Under the pieces are notes generated by a model. The model searched no databases. It saw only the letters and a list, made by a program, of their open reading frames with translations, and was not told where the DNA came from. Made by a program: the position numbers and the translations under genes. From positions 654,425 through 718,424 of the forward strand of contig VFFE01007487.1 of the NCBI GenBank assembly GCA_008921705.1: a stretch of DNA of 64,000 nt, in the 5' to 3' direction. This DNA comes from Burhinus oedicnemus (lineage: Eukaryota; Chordata; Aves; Charadriiformes; Burhinidae). Shown here piece by piece: positions 37,801 to 51,249 of this stretch (position 1 is the first letter of the stretch; each line of letters opens with the position of its first letter).

Positions 37801-40800
37801 AACATGACTTTTGAAGAGTTGCCTCTGCAGTTTAGGGGTTGGATTTAATTCTTAAAGATAATGACTCTACTGCAGCTTTATTTAATCTCTGTTTATTTGC
37901 TTTACCGTTCTCCAGTTTCTAATCTAGTCAGTGTATAAGGAAACTACTAATGAATAAGCAAAGTAAACAGGAAACATCTTGGAGGGGAAAAAAAGCTGGA
38001 AAGCTGAATATCAATCAGATGCAGTAAATTTCTGTCTTGAAGTAATCAGAAAATAACTGGCACTGCTGTATGTTGAGGAGCAGAAATAACCTTTTTGACA
38101 TGGAATAGAAAGAGTGATGTGCTAGAATATTTAGTGAAATTGTGGGTCGTTCTCTCTAGCCAGTGCATTCCACCTAATTAGTGCTTGAATTGTGAAAGCT
38201 TCTGTTTGTTATTGCCGTCGGTTGCCCATTTGACTCCTTTCTTTTGTCCTGTTATAGTCATTTTAAAGCCAGATGAACCCAAATATTTGTTAGTCTCTTA
38301 AAAACTGTTGCTTCCTCATCCAAAGACTTGACTATTCAAATCTCTTGCAGCCGTTAAATAGGAACCACAGTCTTCAACAGCTTTAGTTGAAGTCAACCGA
38401 TACAGCATACGAGGCACATTTTCCCCTTTTAACATGTATATAATAAATCTATCTCTAAGTAAGTAAATATATATGTTCTATATACAATGTGAATGGAGGG
38501 AGAATGCGTGGGGTGTGTGTGCGTGCTGAAACGATCTGACGCTTTGATGTAGTTGCTGTAACAGCCCAGAAAATTATTTCTTTGTTAAGTCTTTTTATTT
38601 TACCAATCTATTGACATTTCCCTGAAACAGAGGTGGAGACGTCTTCCAAAGATCAAAACCACAAAGCAGAGTCTGCTGTTGGCGTACTGCACGGCGCAGG
38701 GGTCGCGACTTAGACCTGGTTATCGTTCCTTATGGCTTATTTTTCTTCTCTAGGATATCAGCACTCTTTCTCTTCCAGCAAAACACATGCATATTTGATC
38801 AGTCTGCATCAGGAATGTATCCTTTCTACTTCAGTATGCATAAAAGACTGGCAGCTGGGGATTTCCACCTCTGGCATGTCTTGCCACCTAACTGTGCCAT
38901 CCAGATCAGCAGTTTATCACATCAGTGAGGTATTATGATCTAAAACTGCGGCTTTGTGAACCAGAAAGCACCGTACATCTGACCCAGAGATGATTTAGTA
39001 AATTAGACAGTGCGTAGTGCTCCTTGGTTTCCAAGTAAAAATGAGTTTCTGTGAAAGAACCGACTTGAACTGAGCTAAAGCAGTGTAGCTCTTTAATAAC
39101 TCAACTGCATACCAACAAAGACATCACGCTGGCTTTTGACCGTGTTGCCTTTAGCAAGCCCAACGGGGTGAAAGCCCAAAGCTTCCGGGGGGTGCTGGAA
39201 GTGGAGCGAGTGGCTACCCATGGTCTGTTCTCCTTAAGATCTAAAGGGAACCAATATCACAGCTTGGAATATAGATAGTGATGGTTTTGTCTTTCTACAG
39301 AGTCGGTTTTGACCAGGTATGGCATTTCTCTTTACTTTGTGTTCCGAGTCACGGAACCCTGAAGAAAGACATGGGTTGTTACACAGCTGTTGAACTTCAT
39401 CTTGGAAATGGTCCCGTTCCACTCAGGGAGTTTCTGGGAGTGAATGGAGAGCTAAGGAGAGAGAAAGGAAACCAAACAATTGTTAGAATTTCTTCAGTAA
39501 AATCTCATGTGCCAGTTCTATAGAAATAAAATATAAACAAAATGTCTTCGCCCAGACTTTTTAATCAGAAATTAAAATACGTTTTAAAAACACTTATTAT
39601 TTCCTCCCTAGTAGAATGTGACTGACTTAGCCTCCTACCGAAAGATCTTTGACAGCGCTCATGGATTAGTGAGTATTTTTGTAACTCTTTGTATGTGAGG
39701 TAATTAATAATTCTGACGTTTCCAAACAGAAGCCTGACTAAAATCAATCCTGACATGAATTATTGTCTGGATTTTCCCTATCGATGGATCAGCTTCCCTT
39801 GAAACGGTGATACTTAGCTCTGATAAGGTTGTCTCTGGTGATCTGGATGATCATAATGATCCTAACCTCCAAATGTATTTTCATATTAAACTCCACTGAA
39901 GAAAGAGGTTATTTTCCAGCATTTTCAAATTTTTGTACTTTTACAAGTGAGAGGCAATAATTGACAGAAAGAAATGAAGGGAAACACTTGAGAAACGTGC
40001 TAGCTTTTGAGAAACAGTCTCCTAGTATTTCCAGGTGGCTCAGCAAGAGACATGAAATGTTAATTTTCTTCTTTGGGATTTGGGAATTTGTGCTTTGTGG
40101 AGATCTTGAAAGATAATCTAAACTGACTGGAGTCTGGTCCCATGCATCGATTATGATAAATTAATGAAGTAGCTAAAAGGGTAGTCCAATTTAAAAAATG
40201 TACTAACAGCAAACAAAGGAATCGTCTCTAAATCCTGCACAATGTGTGCTTTTTTTCTCTTTAGGGAGGAAGAGTCCAGTGCTACTGTGGGAATCACATT
40301 ATTAGGCATGACACCTATAATGAGGGCTTTTGCCTGTTAGTTTAATCTACTTTAAAAGGAAAAGAAGGGAAAACAAAAATTCTGGCAGTATCATAAATAC
40401 TGTATTTTTTCATATCTATCATGCTGTCAACGCAGCCCTAAGGATAGGCAGAGTGCGTGTTGAAGGCAGTGCTGAGGAACGGGAGCGTTCACCTTGTTCT
40501 ACACCAACAGTGTTGCTTTGGTGGTCTATGGTCTGACTTGCTTGCGTGAGGACAGCCTCAAGCAGACGCTGTAGCACGGGCCACTAATTTCTTAGTTTCT
40601 CATTGGGGAGGGGAGATGCAGTTCAGATGACGAACGATCATTTACAGACCCATTTAGAACGTGCAAATCAATGTAAGGTTTTATTTAAAAAAAAATATCA
40701 ATATATTTCATTAAAAGTAGGCATATTTTTGTGTGAAACCAATGGTTCTCTAAAGCAGCAGACAACAGGAGAGATTTACTGTGAGGATGTCTGACATGTT

Positions 40801-43450
40801 AACTGTTTTGAGTCTTGTGAAAATACACCCACAGGGCAGTCCCGGAGACCTAGTGACCTAGAAATTGTAGCGGCTATCCTTTGCCAAAGTCAGAAAGTAC
40901 AGCGCTGTACAGGGCTTTGGGGTTTTAAAATAAAAAGTAATTGAAACAGACTTGCCCTTAGATGACCCGGCTTACCATGTGTTTAGAAGTCCCTGTTGCT
41001 CCATGAGAAAACACTTCCAGTTTCTGACTCTGCGGACGGAGAGAGGGAATTTTGCAGCTGAGACAACACGCCCGGTCTCTGGGAAATGTTTCCAATCGCT
41101 CTGCTCTTCACGCCCGTGGCAAAGTGAGGTATTAAATCGGGCGACAAAATTTCACACTTAGTACCGATCAAAACAGGCTCGGCTTAATACAATTATGGCC
41201 GTTCAGACAATCTTAAGAACTTTGTGAAGCTATTTAATTCCTCCGTTGTGTGCACTGGCTGAAGTCAAGGTGGAGCCTTCTAGGAGGACACCTCAGCCTG
41301 CGTGTGTGAACCACAGGAGAAGAGGAAGGGGTGGCTTTAGGAACCCCCAAGAGAGAGGGATGAATACCTCCTATAACCTGGATTGGCATGTGTTTGCCTG
41401 GTGGTTTTCTCACTTACAGGTTTTTCTCATATTCTGTGGGGAAAATGGCAATCAAATCCACAAGAAAAAAAAAAGACAATTTGATAACCCAAATAATTAT
41501 TGCCAAAAAATTTCAGCAACATGAACCTTGCAAACATGTTTTTGATAGAATGGAGTTCTTCAGACTGCATTTTCTTAACCAGGCCTATATAGCTATTACG
41601 TATAGCTGTTACTGTAGGTATTGCGTTCATGATCTCCCAACAACCAGCAGAAACATCCAGCACGGTGTGGAAAATGAGTTCGTAACAGGAAGCGGCTTTT
41701 GGAAAATACCAGTTGGAGAGTTGGGTCTTTGGAAAAAAAAGTATTTAAAAAGATACTTTCCAGGTAAGGTGTTGGTACTGGATGGCTCACCGTGAAGTTA
41801 AAAGTTACCGACCTGATCATGAATGAACCAACAAGGAAAGACGTACTGGAGAGAATATTATGTGAGGCACTCTCGCCGTCACAGCGCTGAAGCAGTTGAG
41901 CAGCAAGATACAAGGTGCCAGATTACAGAGCTTTTAGTCTGGTGCAGGGATTTATGAGGGGGGGTTTTGTGGCTGGTGTTTTACAATTGGCAAAATTATG
42001 CTCACTCCTCCTGTATAAAAATCTCTGAATCTGTAAAAGTAGATGCTATACTGTTAGAAGTGTAAGAATTACAGGTGGCTGAGGGAATATCTATTTTTCA
42101 ACATTTCTTGCAGGAACATGGAAGCTCAAGTCTAATGAAATTTGTATTTCTTTTGGATCATCCTTGAGTTTTTGAAATGAAGTGACCATACTTAAATCCA
42201 TGTAATCCGGATACATGATCATTCTGAACACCCTGGATAACATCCCAGAACATTTTATCTTTTAGCATTGCAAGAAAAGACTTTCTCATTCCTTTCATTG
42301 CGGATAATACTTGTACTGCAACAGTTTGGGACTGTTTTATTTGATGGAGCCCATGTTTACGTGAGAAAATGGTGTTAATTTAGTTCACAGCAGATAGAAC
42401 AGTGATCTTCTGCTGAATGTGTGCCGCTTCCACTTGTAAAGCACTGCGATCCAGAAGCAGCGCTTGGTTTATACAGGCAGTACCTTTCTTCTGAGCATCT
42501 CAAGCGTCAAATGTGGCTGTCAGCCTCCGGGAATTTTGGGGTAGTTTTCAGGATCAAGTTAACTTTCACCCATCCGTGGATTTCCAACAAGAACAAGTCA
42601 CAAATGGGTCCCCGCAACATTTAAGCAGGTTTGTTTCCCTTTATAGTTAGGTGCTTGGCCAAGAGCGAATAATTCAGTACGTTACCACGTGACCTCTTGC
42701 TTCTGGAGTGGGTGGATTTAAACTCAATTTGAAAAAGAGCGGAATGAATTAGTATTCAAAATTATTGTGTGAGCCTCTTTGCAGTGATGTGAGTGGTGGC
42801 TGATAAAAGTACAGCCTTGACGGTCTTAGGTCTGAGTTTGAAAACTTGCACGGGGAGGAAGTCGTTATTGCTGGAGGCTTTTTTTATATATCTCTACTGT
42901 TCTGGTTGCGGGTCAACTCCATTCTCTGAAGTCCCAAGATTGAATGTTGAGCTGCAAAAAACCCCAGTTTGCCTACCACCTTGGGACTGCTGAAAGGAAA
43001 TGCTGGAGTTCTCTGACGGTTGTATTTTATAAATATTGCACTGAGGTCAAACGTAGGCAAGCGCGTTGTAAAAATATATGGCAAAGATTTAGAGATTTCC
43101 TGGCAATAATTTTGTCATGTCCTGTTTTATTAGTTCTCACGTAGTTGTTTCTCAAGAGGTTGCTTCATTCATAGACTACTAGTTTTCTACGGATACAGAA
43201 TTAATTAAGGAAGGGCAGCATAGGAAAGTTGTGTGCGACTTGCTCTTAGGAATTCGTTTTCCTCCAAAGTCCCATTATAGTATTGTTTTCCTGTTCTGAG
43301 GCTTTACATACTCCATTTAGTCTGCATAAAAAGACTTACTGATGTGGATGGTTAGGAGAATGCATCAGCAGGTTTTTTTTTCCTTTCTCTTTCAGTTCCT
43401 ATTCATTGAAACTTGGGAGTTAAGTAAAAACACAGTTTGCCCTTCTGGAT

Positions 43451-43632
43451 TGAGGGTGGCAGAGCACTGGAACAGGCTGCCCAGCGAGGTGGTGGAGTCT
43501 CTGACTCTGGAGACATTCCAAACCCGCCTGGACGCCGTCCTGTGCAACCTGCTGTAGGTGACCCTGCTCTGGCAGGGGTGTTGGACTAGATGATCTCCAG
43601 AGGTCCCTGCCAACCACAGTGATTCTGTGATT
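43451..43632 (+). mobile_element. CR1 LINE 3' end fragment, plus strand
   Basis: Starts at GAGGGTGGCAGAGCACTGGA (end of the CR1 ORF, reading EHWNRLPSEVVESLTLETFQ). It passes a stop after CAACCTGCTG and ends GACTAGATGATCTCCAGAGG, CCAACC and ATTCTGTGATT. About 180 bp, truncated at the 5' side. It belongs to the same subfamily as the copy at 49277, sharing GTAGGTGACCCTGCT and TGGCAGG. Confidence 0.95.
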
Positions 43633-46600
43633 TATTTGAAATAGGAATCAGCTACTCAGCTTCAGAACAAGAAGAAACATAGTCAGTACTTTTTCCCTTT
43701 TATGATATGAAAACTGATTCAGATGATTATTTCTTGTGGGAGGGGTCGTTGTCACCTCAAGTTTTTGAGGCTGTTTTTGATGTGTCTTTAAGTAGCTGGT
43801 GAGACCGTGTAACTGAAATTAAACGGAGCCGTCGGATGAGGCTGTCTCTACAACGGAAGATACTTAACCCAGTAAGCAGAAGTAACTTAAGGGACTGGAG
43901 CAGGAGGTGTTGATTCAGAAGCCAGGTTTTCATCGCTGACCATCACATCTCACTCGTGGGACTTTGCATCCATGTCCATCAGCTCTTATCTTCAGATTTA
44001 GTACTCGGGGGAGACGGTCTATTTGTTTAGTGCTCCTACAGGTTACGTTTATACTGCTAAATAAGAGTCAGGGAGTGAGCCTGGCCACCGTGCTGCCGAT
44101 CGTCTGTCCCCTGTTAGCAGGTTCTGGGGCAATATGCGCCGGGGACTGTTCCTCCTTGGCTCCCTTTGTCCTGCACCATCCTCTAGCACTACTTTGACGT
44201 GTTTTGAAACCTCAGGCACCCCTTGATGCCCTGTATGCCATGGCTCAGGGCGTGAAACACACATCCTGAAATTCCCTGCCATAAAACTTACTGGCTGCAA
44301 TGCAGTCACCGCGTTATTTCAGGCACTTAACGGCCAGCGAATGGTTCCTGGCCCTGTTTTATTTAGCTGTAGTCAAGGAGACTAGAAAGATTGGGCCGTG
44401 ATTCACGAGCGGAGATAAAGCTGGCAGAGTCTGGTTTTTCCCTCGTCCCCAGGGAAACAGAAAGCAGCTTTAAGTGAATGGGCAACTTCTGCTCAAGATG
44501 GAAGTTCATCGGTACTTGAAGATGCAGCGTCGGCGAGTGCCGGTCACTGGTGGTGGGTACTGACCCTCAGTCGGGGCTTCCCCTGTGGCCTTTTGCCGAG
44601 CAGCGGTAGTCGCGGCTTTTCCCAAAATCACGCTCTACCATGACAGAGGTTCACACAATTTTGGGCGGTTGGCAGCGATTTCTACATGCAGCCCACGACA
44701 CTCTGGGCTTGGAAGAGCTCAAAATAGAAAGAGGAGCTTATTGCTTTGTAGCTCATGCAAACGATGTCAGGGGAGTCTCACCTCTCTTTCCTCGCCTGGT
44801 GTCGGTGTGCTCTCCTGCCAGCCGCTGCCTGGGAATTCCTGGGAATAAGGACTTTACGTGATGTGACTGTACTTGGCAGAGGCTCCCCAAATCCTGACGG
44901 CCCGGTATGTCCCTCTCTCTGCTCGCTCGGAGTCTGAAACGAGAGAGCTAGGCTTTCTGTTTGTCCTCGTGTGACATAATTTTTAATAACTCTAGTAAAA
45001 TAGAAGATATTCTGGTCATTTCATAGTCTATTGTTTTGAGGGAGTGAAAGCCTCTTCCACCCTTTCCTTCCTCCCCTGAGTTAGGAAAGGCATAAAGCAA
45101 ACTGTTTAAGGTGAGACAGGTCCTTAGAAGGGCAAAGTCCTTGCTGCCAGTAGAGATTTGAGGAGATCCTGGGACTGAGCTTAATTCATAAGCCTGACTT
45201 GGTGTCTCTGTAACCTGGCTGACTTGTCAGAAGGCTGCTGGTGGCCGTTCATCATTTCAAGGTTAATGCTTTTGATCTTCAGAGGCTGGATGCTTTTCCC
45301 TCGTGCGGGATGACAAGTCCTGTGCGTGGCACGGAAACGCCAGCGTGCGCTGCCTGCCGGCGCGGTGACTCCTCCGATGAGTCAGAGGATTTGCTGGTTA
45401 ACTGACAAACCGAGGGCGTGCTGCTCAGACGTTTCCAGCTCAGTTTCTGTCTGAATAGCCTTCCTGAATAATTGTTTACTTTTGAATTACAGGAACACGC
45501 TTTAGCATCCAAAAAGTAATAGAGAGAGGCAGAGTTGCTGGGAATTAACCAAGCATGTGCAGTCAATTCAGTGTATTTTTTTTTTTTTTTTTTGCTAGTA
45601 GTATTTTTTAATCGTGGTAGTACTTAGGGAATTTAATGCTTGTGAGAGTTACCGGGCTTGGAAACTCTGGAAACTGGGTTGAAACATGCAGCACAAGCAG
45701 CAGCAATGGTCTCTTCACGTACATTGACCTCACTGTAGAGCTAAGTGCTTCGGCTTGGGTGCTCTTCACTTCTTACCCTTTAATCAGCCTGTATTTATCG
45801 TGACGTGGACAGTTTTGCATTAAGAACTGAATTTACCTTGAAGAAATAGTCAATAGCTCTCTAGAATGTTGTTTTATTTTTCTCCTTTAAGAGTCCTGTT
45901 TGTTATTTGTTTTGGGAGAGTGGAAACGGTAACTTCACTGCGAGCATTTCCCTTTAGTAGAATCAAGTCATGCGGTTCCTCACATATTGGCCGTTGCCCT
46001 TTTTGTACAGTAATACTGTGATAAATTAATTTTTTTAAAACATGGGGGAGAGGTTGGGTAGCTATTTGTATTATCAAAAAAAGTGGACCCCGTTTCCAGT
46101 CTCAGGGTAGTGATTTACTCAGATATCTCACCACTGCGTAATTTTAAGGAACTTTCCGTGATTCTGCATAGAATCTCTTTTAATGAGAAGTTAATTAATC
46201 TTTCTTTAGACCTTTACAGTGTAGACATAGACGTTTGAACTGATTGCTCTAGGCTCCTTTTATAGTTAAAGAACAGAAATAAGCATTTTTAGGAGGTGAT
46301 TCACCTGAACTATTTTAGGTACACACTGTGGGATGAGCTCAAGTACGTTGTAGCAGTGCTGTTTCTCCCCTTTGATGGCAAAGGGAGTTCTAGCTGGTCC
46401 TGGCTTTCAGCATGCCATAATTATTATAATCATTCTTTCTGTGTACAGCCTGTGTCCTGTTTGGATTTTGTTATGTGCAAGGTGATCTTTTGTCAAGCTA
46501 ACTTCTCCACTAATAGGGCCTTCAAACATCTTGGCCATCTATTGTTGTGCTTGCAAGTACAGTAAGACTAGCGCTATTTCTCTTCTTTTGTATTTTTTTA

Positions 46601-49276
46601 ATACTTTTCTGCTTTTCTCTCTTGTACGCTCCTTCAGCAACAGGAGACTGTAGACCAGCTCAGTCTGCCTTGTGTGACTGAACCCAGCAAGTTCCTTCAA
46701 ACCATTGAAATTCTCGTGTGGGGTTGCCTTGGAAATAGCAAATGCGAGAATGATGTGTAGCAACTGCAGAAAGAATGTAAGAGAAAATGTCTTGCGTGGT
46801 TGAAAGGAGTAGTCGTATCGATCAAAAATATGGGAAGAAATTAAGCTTCTATGGCGCTTTTTTATTTTTAGTGTCAGTTTTGCCTAGTAACATCTGATGG
46901 TAGGTGAGATGAAATCCTGCGTGTGCCTGGGCTGTTGCAGTTTTCCTCTCTTAATTAAGCTGTTAGGTTCTCCTCAAGTAAACCATATATTTTTCGATAA
47001 GGCTGCCCAACTGCTTGCCTGTAGGCTGGGCCCTCAAACTCTCTCTGATCCCCTTCTAAGTGACCTGAAGATCTTACCATACTCATACGAGTCTGAAATA
47101 CACTGTAACTGGTCCAAAGAGGTGGCCCGATAACGCTGTTTAGATTGTATTGCAAAGCTTAGATTTATTTTTTTTTAATCCACTTTTCATGCAGCTCTCC
47201 ATTTGTTTCTTTGTAGAAGTGAACAGCAATACAGCTAGAAATGATAGGCAGGCTTCTAACTCCGCCCAGTAAAGACCAGTGAAGAGGATATGTGGTCTGC
47301 GAATAACTAAAGTATTTGGTTTGGCTTCAATAATCTGCATATCTAAATGATGATATTATAAAATGGAAAGAATGATGATAAGAAAATATCTTCTGTGGAC
47401 AAATGCGTAAGGAAAAAAATTGTTTGCTTTTGTTCTGTTGTTTTCCTAGCTAGACTGAGAGTTGGCTGAGAATTATTGGATGTGCTGCATGGCCACTCTT
47501 CGTTTCCTTCAGCTGGAACATACAGACTTATTTATATAGGAACGTGTTTCTTCTTCAAACACAGTGGACATCAGAGTTTCTTCTCCATAGAGGGATAGTT
47601 CGTTGTAATATCCCAAAATATATATTTATATAGCTATAAATATGCTACAGTCTACAGCGTATTGGCTTAAGCCTTGATTTAGTCGCTGATGATCAAGTCA
47701 GTCATCCATAATGTCCACATAAGGTGCTGGATAACTGAAGGAGTAAGCCTGTGGCCTGTATTCTGAAATCAGAAAATAAATTAAATTCTGATGTTAATAA
47801 TTGCCCACAGGTGACTGCGAGAGAGGGTCTGTCCCGCCACTGACATACCTGCTTCTCCCAGAGACCAGCAGCTCCCTGGGGTGAAACTACCAAGGAGCTA
47901 CTGTTAGTTTTGCCTGAGATTTGATCCTTATCTTTTGTTTGGACTGACCTTTGCTGTTGCCTGTTATGAATAGGATTAGTTTTAGTCCGGCTGCATCCAC
48001 TGAGGACAAAAGCAGAACTCCCATTAGTCTGTAATCACACACACATGCCAGTGCGTTGCTTCAGATACCCCTCTGCATTTCAACATGCAGGTAAGGTTAT
48101 GGAGCTCGGTGGATGTAGCTAAGATGTCAGTCCTAGACTCAGAAAACCCGTATTTTTTCATATTTTTTTTTTCCTGGCTCAGACACAAACCTCGGTGACT
48201 TTTGGCGGGTGTGGGGCAGTATCCATTCTCTCTTCTACTCTCTATTTAAAATTAATAGCTCCACGCTGTCGGCTTAATATAGCTCAGTTTTTATCACCGC
48301 ACAACCCAGAATGTCTTCGGGTATTGTCAGCCACGAACACAGGAAATAATCCCTCATTAGGCTGAATTATCTAGACACAGCACAGGCTAGCTAGGCTGGG
48401 GCTTACATAGTAGTGTATTGACAAGGGCTTCCTGTTTAGTACGGGAAAGTCCAGGCACCCGAGGTTAAACCGCCACACCAGATCCAAATTTCATCTCAAC
48501 GGCTGTAAGGAGCCGATGTAAAACTCCCAATCCAACCAAAATAAAACACCAGCTTTTGGCCACTGGCAACAGTGTTCCTTAAGAAAGGTATCCAGCAAGT
48601 TGCTCTTTACATAGCATGTAATATTTTCAGCCTATTTGGGTTTTTGAGAGGCAAAAAACCTGAGGGATATGGCTTTTCCTAGAGGTAACGCTCTTCATGC
48701 GACTCCACATGTTACTTCTCCTGTTGCTGTCACTGTGGGCTTTGTTCCTGGTGTTGTTCAATTAGTAGCACATTTCCACCAAATAAACCAAATACGGAGC
48801 ATAATGTTTAGCAGTGGCTGATCCTGTGCAGCGGTACCAAGGTAGAGATGTTCTGTATCCCAAGATGCATGGGGCACTTCAGTCTGGAAAACGGGAAGGA
48901 AAAATTAAGATCGTTTCTTGAAGAAATGAGCGGCCCCACAGCAATTTTCTCAGTCGTGTGCAGTTCGCTGTGTGGGATGTGCTGTGCTGCAGGTAACTAT
49001 AATTGCTGAAGAATTTCTCAATTCTCTGAAGGAGGGTTAGTTTTCAAAATGGCATTAAACATATCGGCCCTACCCAGCATGGGGTGGTCCCAGTCTCTCC
49101 ACAGAGGCGAGCAACTCACCAGGGTCACCCTGTACCTGTCGCGTACAAAACTGTACCACAGTCGCTTTCTGGTGGATTATATCTTTCTCTCTCTCCTTTA
49201 CCCTGTTTGTTTCATGCCTTTAGGGTCCAGTGGTTTGAGGTTGGATCATATATTGTTCTCCAGCTCATCAATGATT
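43633..49276. other. unique non-coding DNA
   Basis: No gene recognised. There is an 18-base T run at 45576-45593 and a moderately GC-rich area around 44.0-45.5 kb. A block at about 48240-48600 lacks repeat character and looks more complex than its surroundings. All open frames are about 95 codons or less and not protein-like. Confidence 0.45.
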
Positions 49277-49610
49277 GATCTCATCAATGCCTATAAATAC
49301 TTAAAGAGAGGGTGCCAGGAGGATGGGACCACTCTTTTTCAGTGGTGCCCAGGGATAGGACAAGAGGTAACGGGCACAAACTTGAACATAGGAAGTTCCA
49401 TCTGAACATGAGGAGGAACTTCTTGACTTTGAGGGTGGCAGAGCACTGGAACAGGCTGCCCAGAGAGGTGGCGGAGTCTCCGACTCTGAAGACATTCCAA
49501 ACCTGCCTGGATGCCGTCCTGTGCAACCTGCTGTAGGTGACCCTGCTGTGGCAGGGCGGTTGGACTAGGTGATCTCCAGAGGTCCCTTCCAACCCTGGTG
49601 ATTCTGTGAC
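49277..49610 (+). mobile_element. CR1 LINE 3' end, plus strand
   Basis: Begins at GATCTCATCAATGCCTATAA (the CR1 segment [11 protein letters not shown]). It continues through GACAAGAGGTAACGGGCACA, the block [19 protein letters not shown] and the stop after CAACCTGCTG. It ends GGTGATCTCCAGAGGTCCC and ATTCTGTGAC. About 334 bp, 5'-truncated, with frame damage around 49350-49370. No complete protein is possible. Confidence 0.95.
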
Positions 49611-50161
49611 TTCTCCATGTCGGCTCAGCTCTGTCTCTGCTGGCAGTCAGCAGGTGAGATGGTGGAAGTGGGGATGGATGGTTGATGGTGGAAGTAGGGA
49701 TGGATGGTTGATGGTGGAAGAAGGGATGGATGGTTTCTGCTGGGCTCTGAGTATGGCTTACACATACTTCAGTGATGGTTGCGTATTGCAAGTGGTTGTA
49801 TAGGGGAGAGTGAACTCGGAGTCTGGCTGAATTTGGCACTGATGCGCACTGGCCTCACTTTCTGGGGGTTTTGTGGGGTTTGTTTTAGACATAATTTGGG
49901 TTTGGCTCTTTTAATGTGAGACATTTTGCATGAAATCTGAAATCTAACTGTTCCCTTTAAAATGTATTCTTTTGGTCATGTACAAGCTTGCCAGTAAAAG
50001 AGAAATGTAAGAGCTTCCATGTCATTGAATCTCAATCTCTGTGAGATGCCTGTTAGTGCTCTCCTCTTCTCCCTTTCCTGACCAAGGGAAGGTCCTGAAT
50101 TTCAAGCACTTAACTTGTACTGCTCTAACTTTTAGAGTATGTTGGGAACAGAATCACAGGA
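49611..50161. other. short spacer between two CR1 copies, with a minisatellite
   Basis: Contains the 26-bp minisatellite (49658-49735). Otherwise it is unique AT-moderate sequence up to the 5' break of the next CR1. No gene. Confidence 0.5.
49658..49735 (+). repeat. 26-bp minisatellite, three copies
   Basis: Three adjacent units of GATGGTGGAAGTRGGGATGG plus ATGGTT, starting at 49658, 49684 and 49710. They differ at one or two positions (AGTGGGG, AGTAGGG, AGAAGGG). The array begins about 47 bp after the CR1 end. Confidence 0.93.
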
Positions 50162-50358
50162 TTCTTCACCAAAAGGGTTGTCAAGCATTGGAACAGGCTG
50201 CCCATGGAAGTAGTTGAGTCACCATCCCTGGAGGTATTTAAAAGATGTGTAGATCTGGCACTTAGGGACATGTTTTAGTGGTGGACTTGGCAGTTTATGG
50301 TTGGACTTGAAGATCTTTAAGGTCTTTTCCAACCTAAATGACTCTATGGTTCTATGAT
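50162..50358 (+). mobile_element. CR1 LINE 3' end fragment, plus strand
   Basis: Starts TTCTTCACCAAAAGGGTTGT, with the block [20 protein letters not shown]. It ends with TTTAAGGTCTTTTCCAACC and CTCTATGGTTCTATGAT. About 200 bp. It is closer to the 25057 and 5361 copies than to its neighbour at 49277. The motif ACAGAATCACAGG, a CR1-tail-like sequence in the opposite sense, lies directly at its 5' break. Confidence 0.94.
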
Positions 50359-51249
50359 TTTTGGGCAGGACTCAAAGCACAGGGGTAGCTGCAGGGGTCA
50401 GGAACCAGGAGGGGTCCCTATGCCCGGTGCTCCAGCAGGTGCTGTACCCGGATTCCCAGCAGGATGCTTCGGCTCAGGTGCCCAGCACTGTCTGAGGGCA
50501 TCAACAGGAGCTGGCATCACCGAGTGCTAACACTGGGTAACTTTACATAGCATTGTATTATGATACTTGCATTTTCCCCATCCCGCCTCCTTGGTGGAAT
50601 TGCCTTTTGGTGAAGAAATTGCTTTATACTGAAATAAGCTTCCAATGTAATGGTACTTTTGTACCATTCACCTGTGTAGCTAGACCTACGAACTCCCGTT
50701 GTGTTGAGCTGACCTTAGGTTAGACTTTGACAGGCGGGCAAGAGACGCTTTAACTTCTTGCTCTCCTATTCTGTCACTTAAGAATGGTGCAATAAGTATG
50801 TCCTTGATGTTTCTGTATGTGTGTTAGAAATTATTCTGTATGGTTGGGCGCGAGAAAAATATTCCATGATGTCATCTGTTTATCAAGACTAGATCCTTTT
50901 TTTTTTCTTACCATCTCTGTGAAGTCGCCATCTCCCCAACTCCCTGTAGTAACCTGAGAAAAGAAAAGGATATTCCTTTGCTGATGCTAAACATAAGCCC
51001 TGTGCATAAGCAAAATTGTCGTGTTTAAGCATCTAATCCCATACATATCCATAGATATCACTGGCATCCAAGCAATCTGTTTTTATTTTCTTGGCTCTTG
51101 CATTATTTATATGCTGCAGAGGTCTCCTGGACAAAAAATTCCACATGGCTAGAGAGCAGCTCGCTTGGGATAAATCACTGCAGTTCTGTTTAATATAAAT
51201 GACTTCTGTTTTAAAGCCTAGGATTGTCCACATGTTTTTCTGTTGCTGC
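50359..51249. other. unique non-coding DNA
   Basis: Nothing recognised apart from a T run near 50898-50907. No protein-like frame. Confidence 0.5.

Larger units (their letters stand above)
25990..43450. other. long unique non-coding stretch
   Basis: About 17 kb with no recognised gene or interspersed repeat. It contains TTTTG and AAAC microsatellites (listed separately), a candidate regulatory block at about 30030-30240 and a CpG-dense patch at about 34630-34870. A tryptophan-rich minus-strand frame at 34125-34433 and a single exon-like acceptor at 40265 are also present. No frame resembles a known protein family. Some moderately GC-rich bits (36430-36620) lack any other signal. Confidence 0.45.

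Noticed and set aside
49339..49839. 166-codon minus-strand frame
   Set aside because: Antisense of the plus-strand CR1 continued through the 26-bp minisatellite. The repeated residues come from the tandem units.
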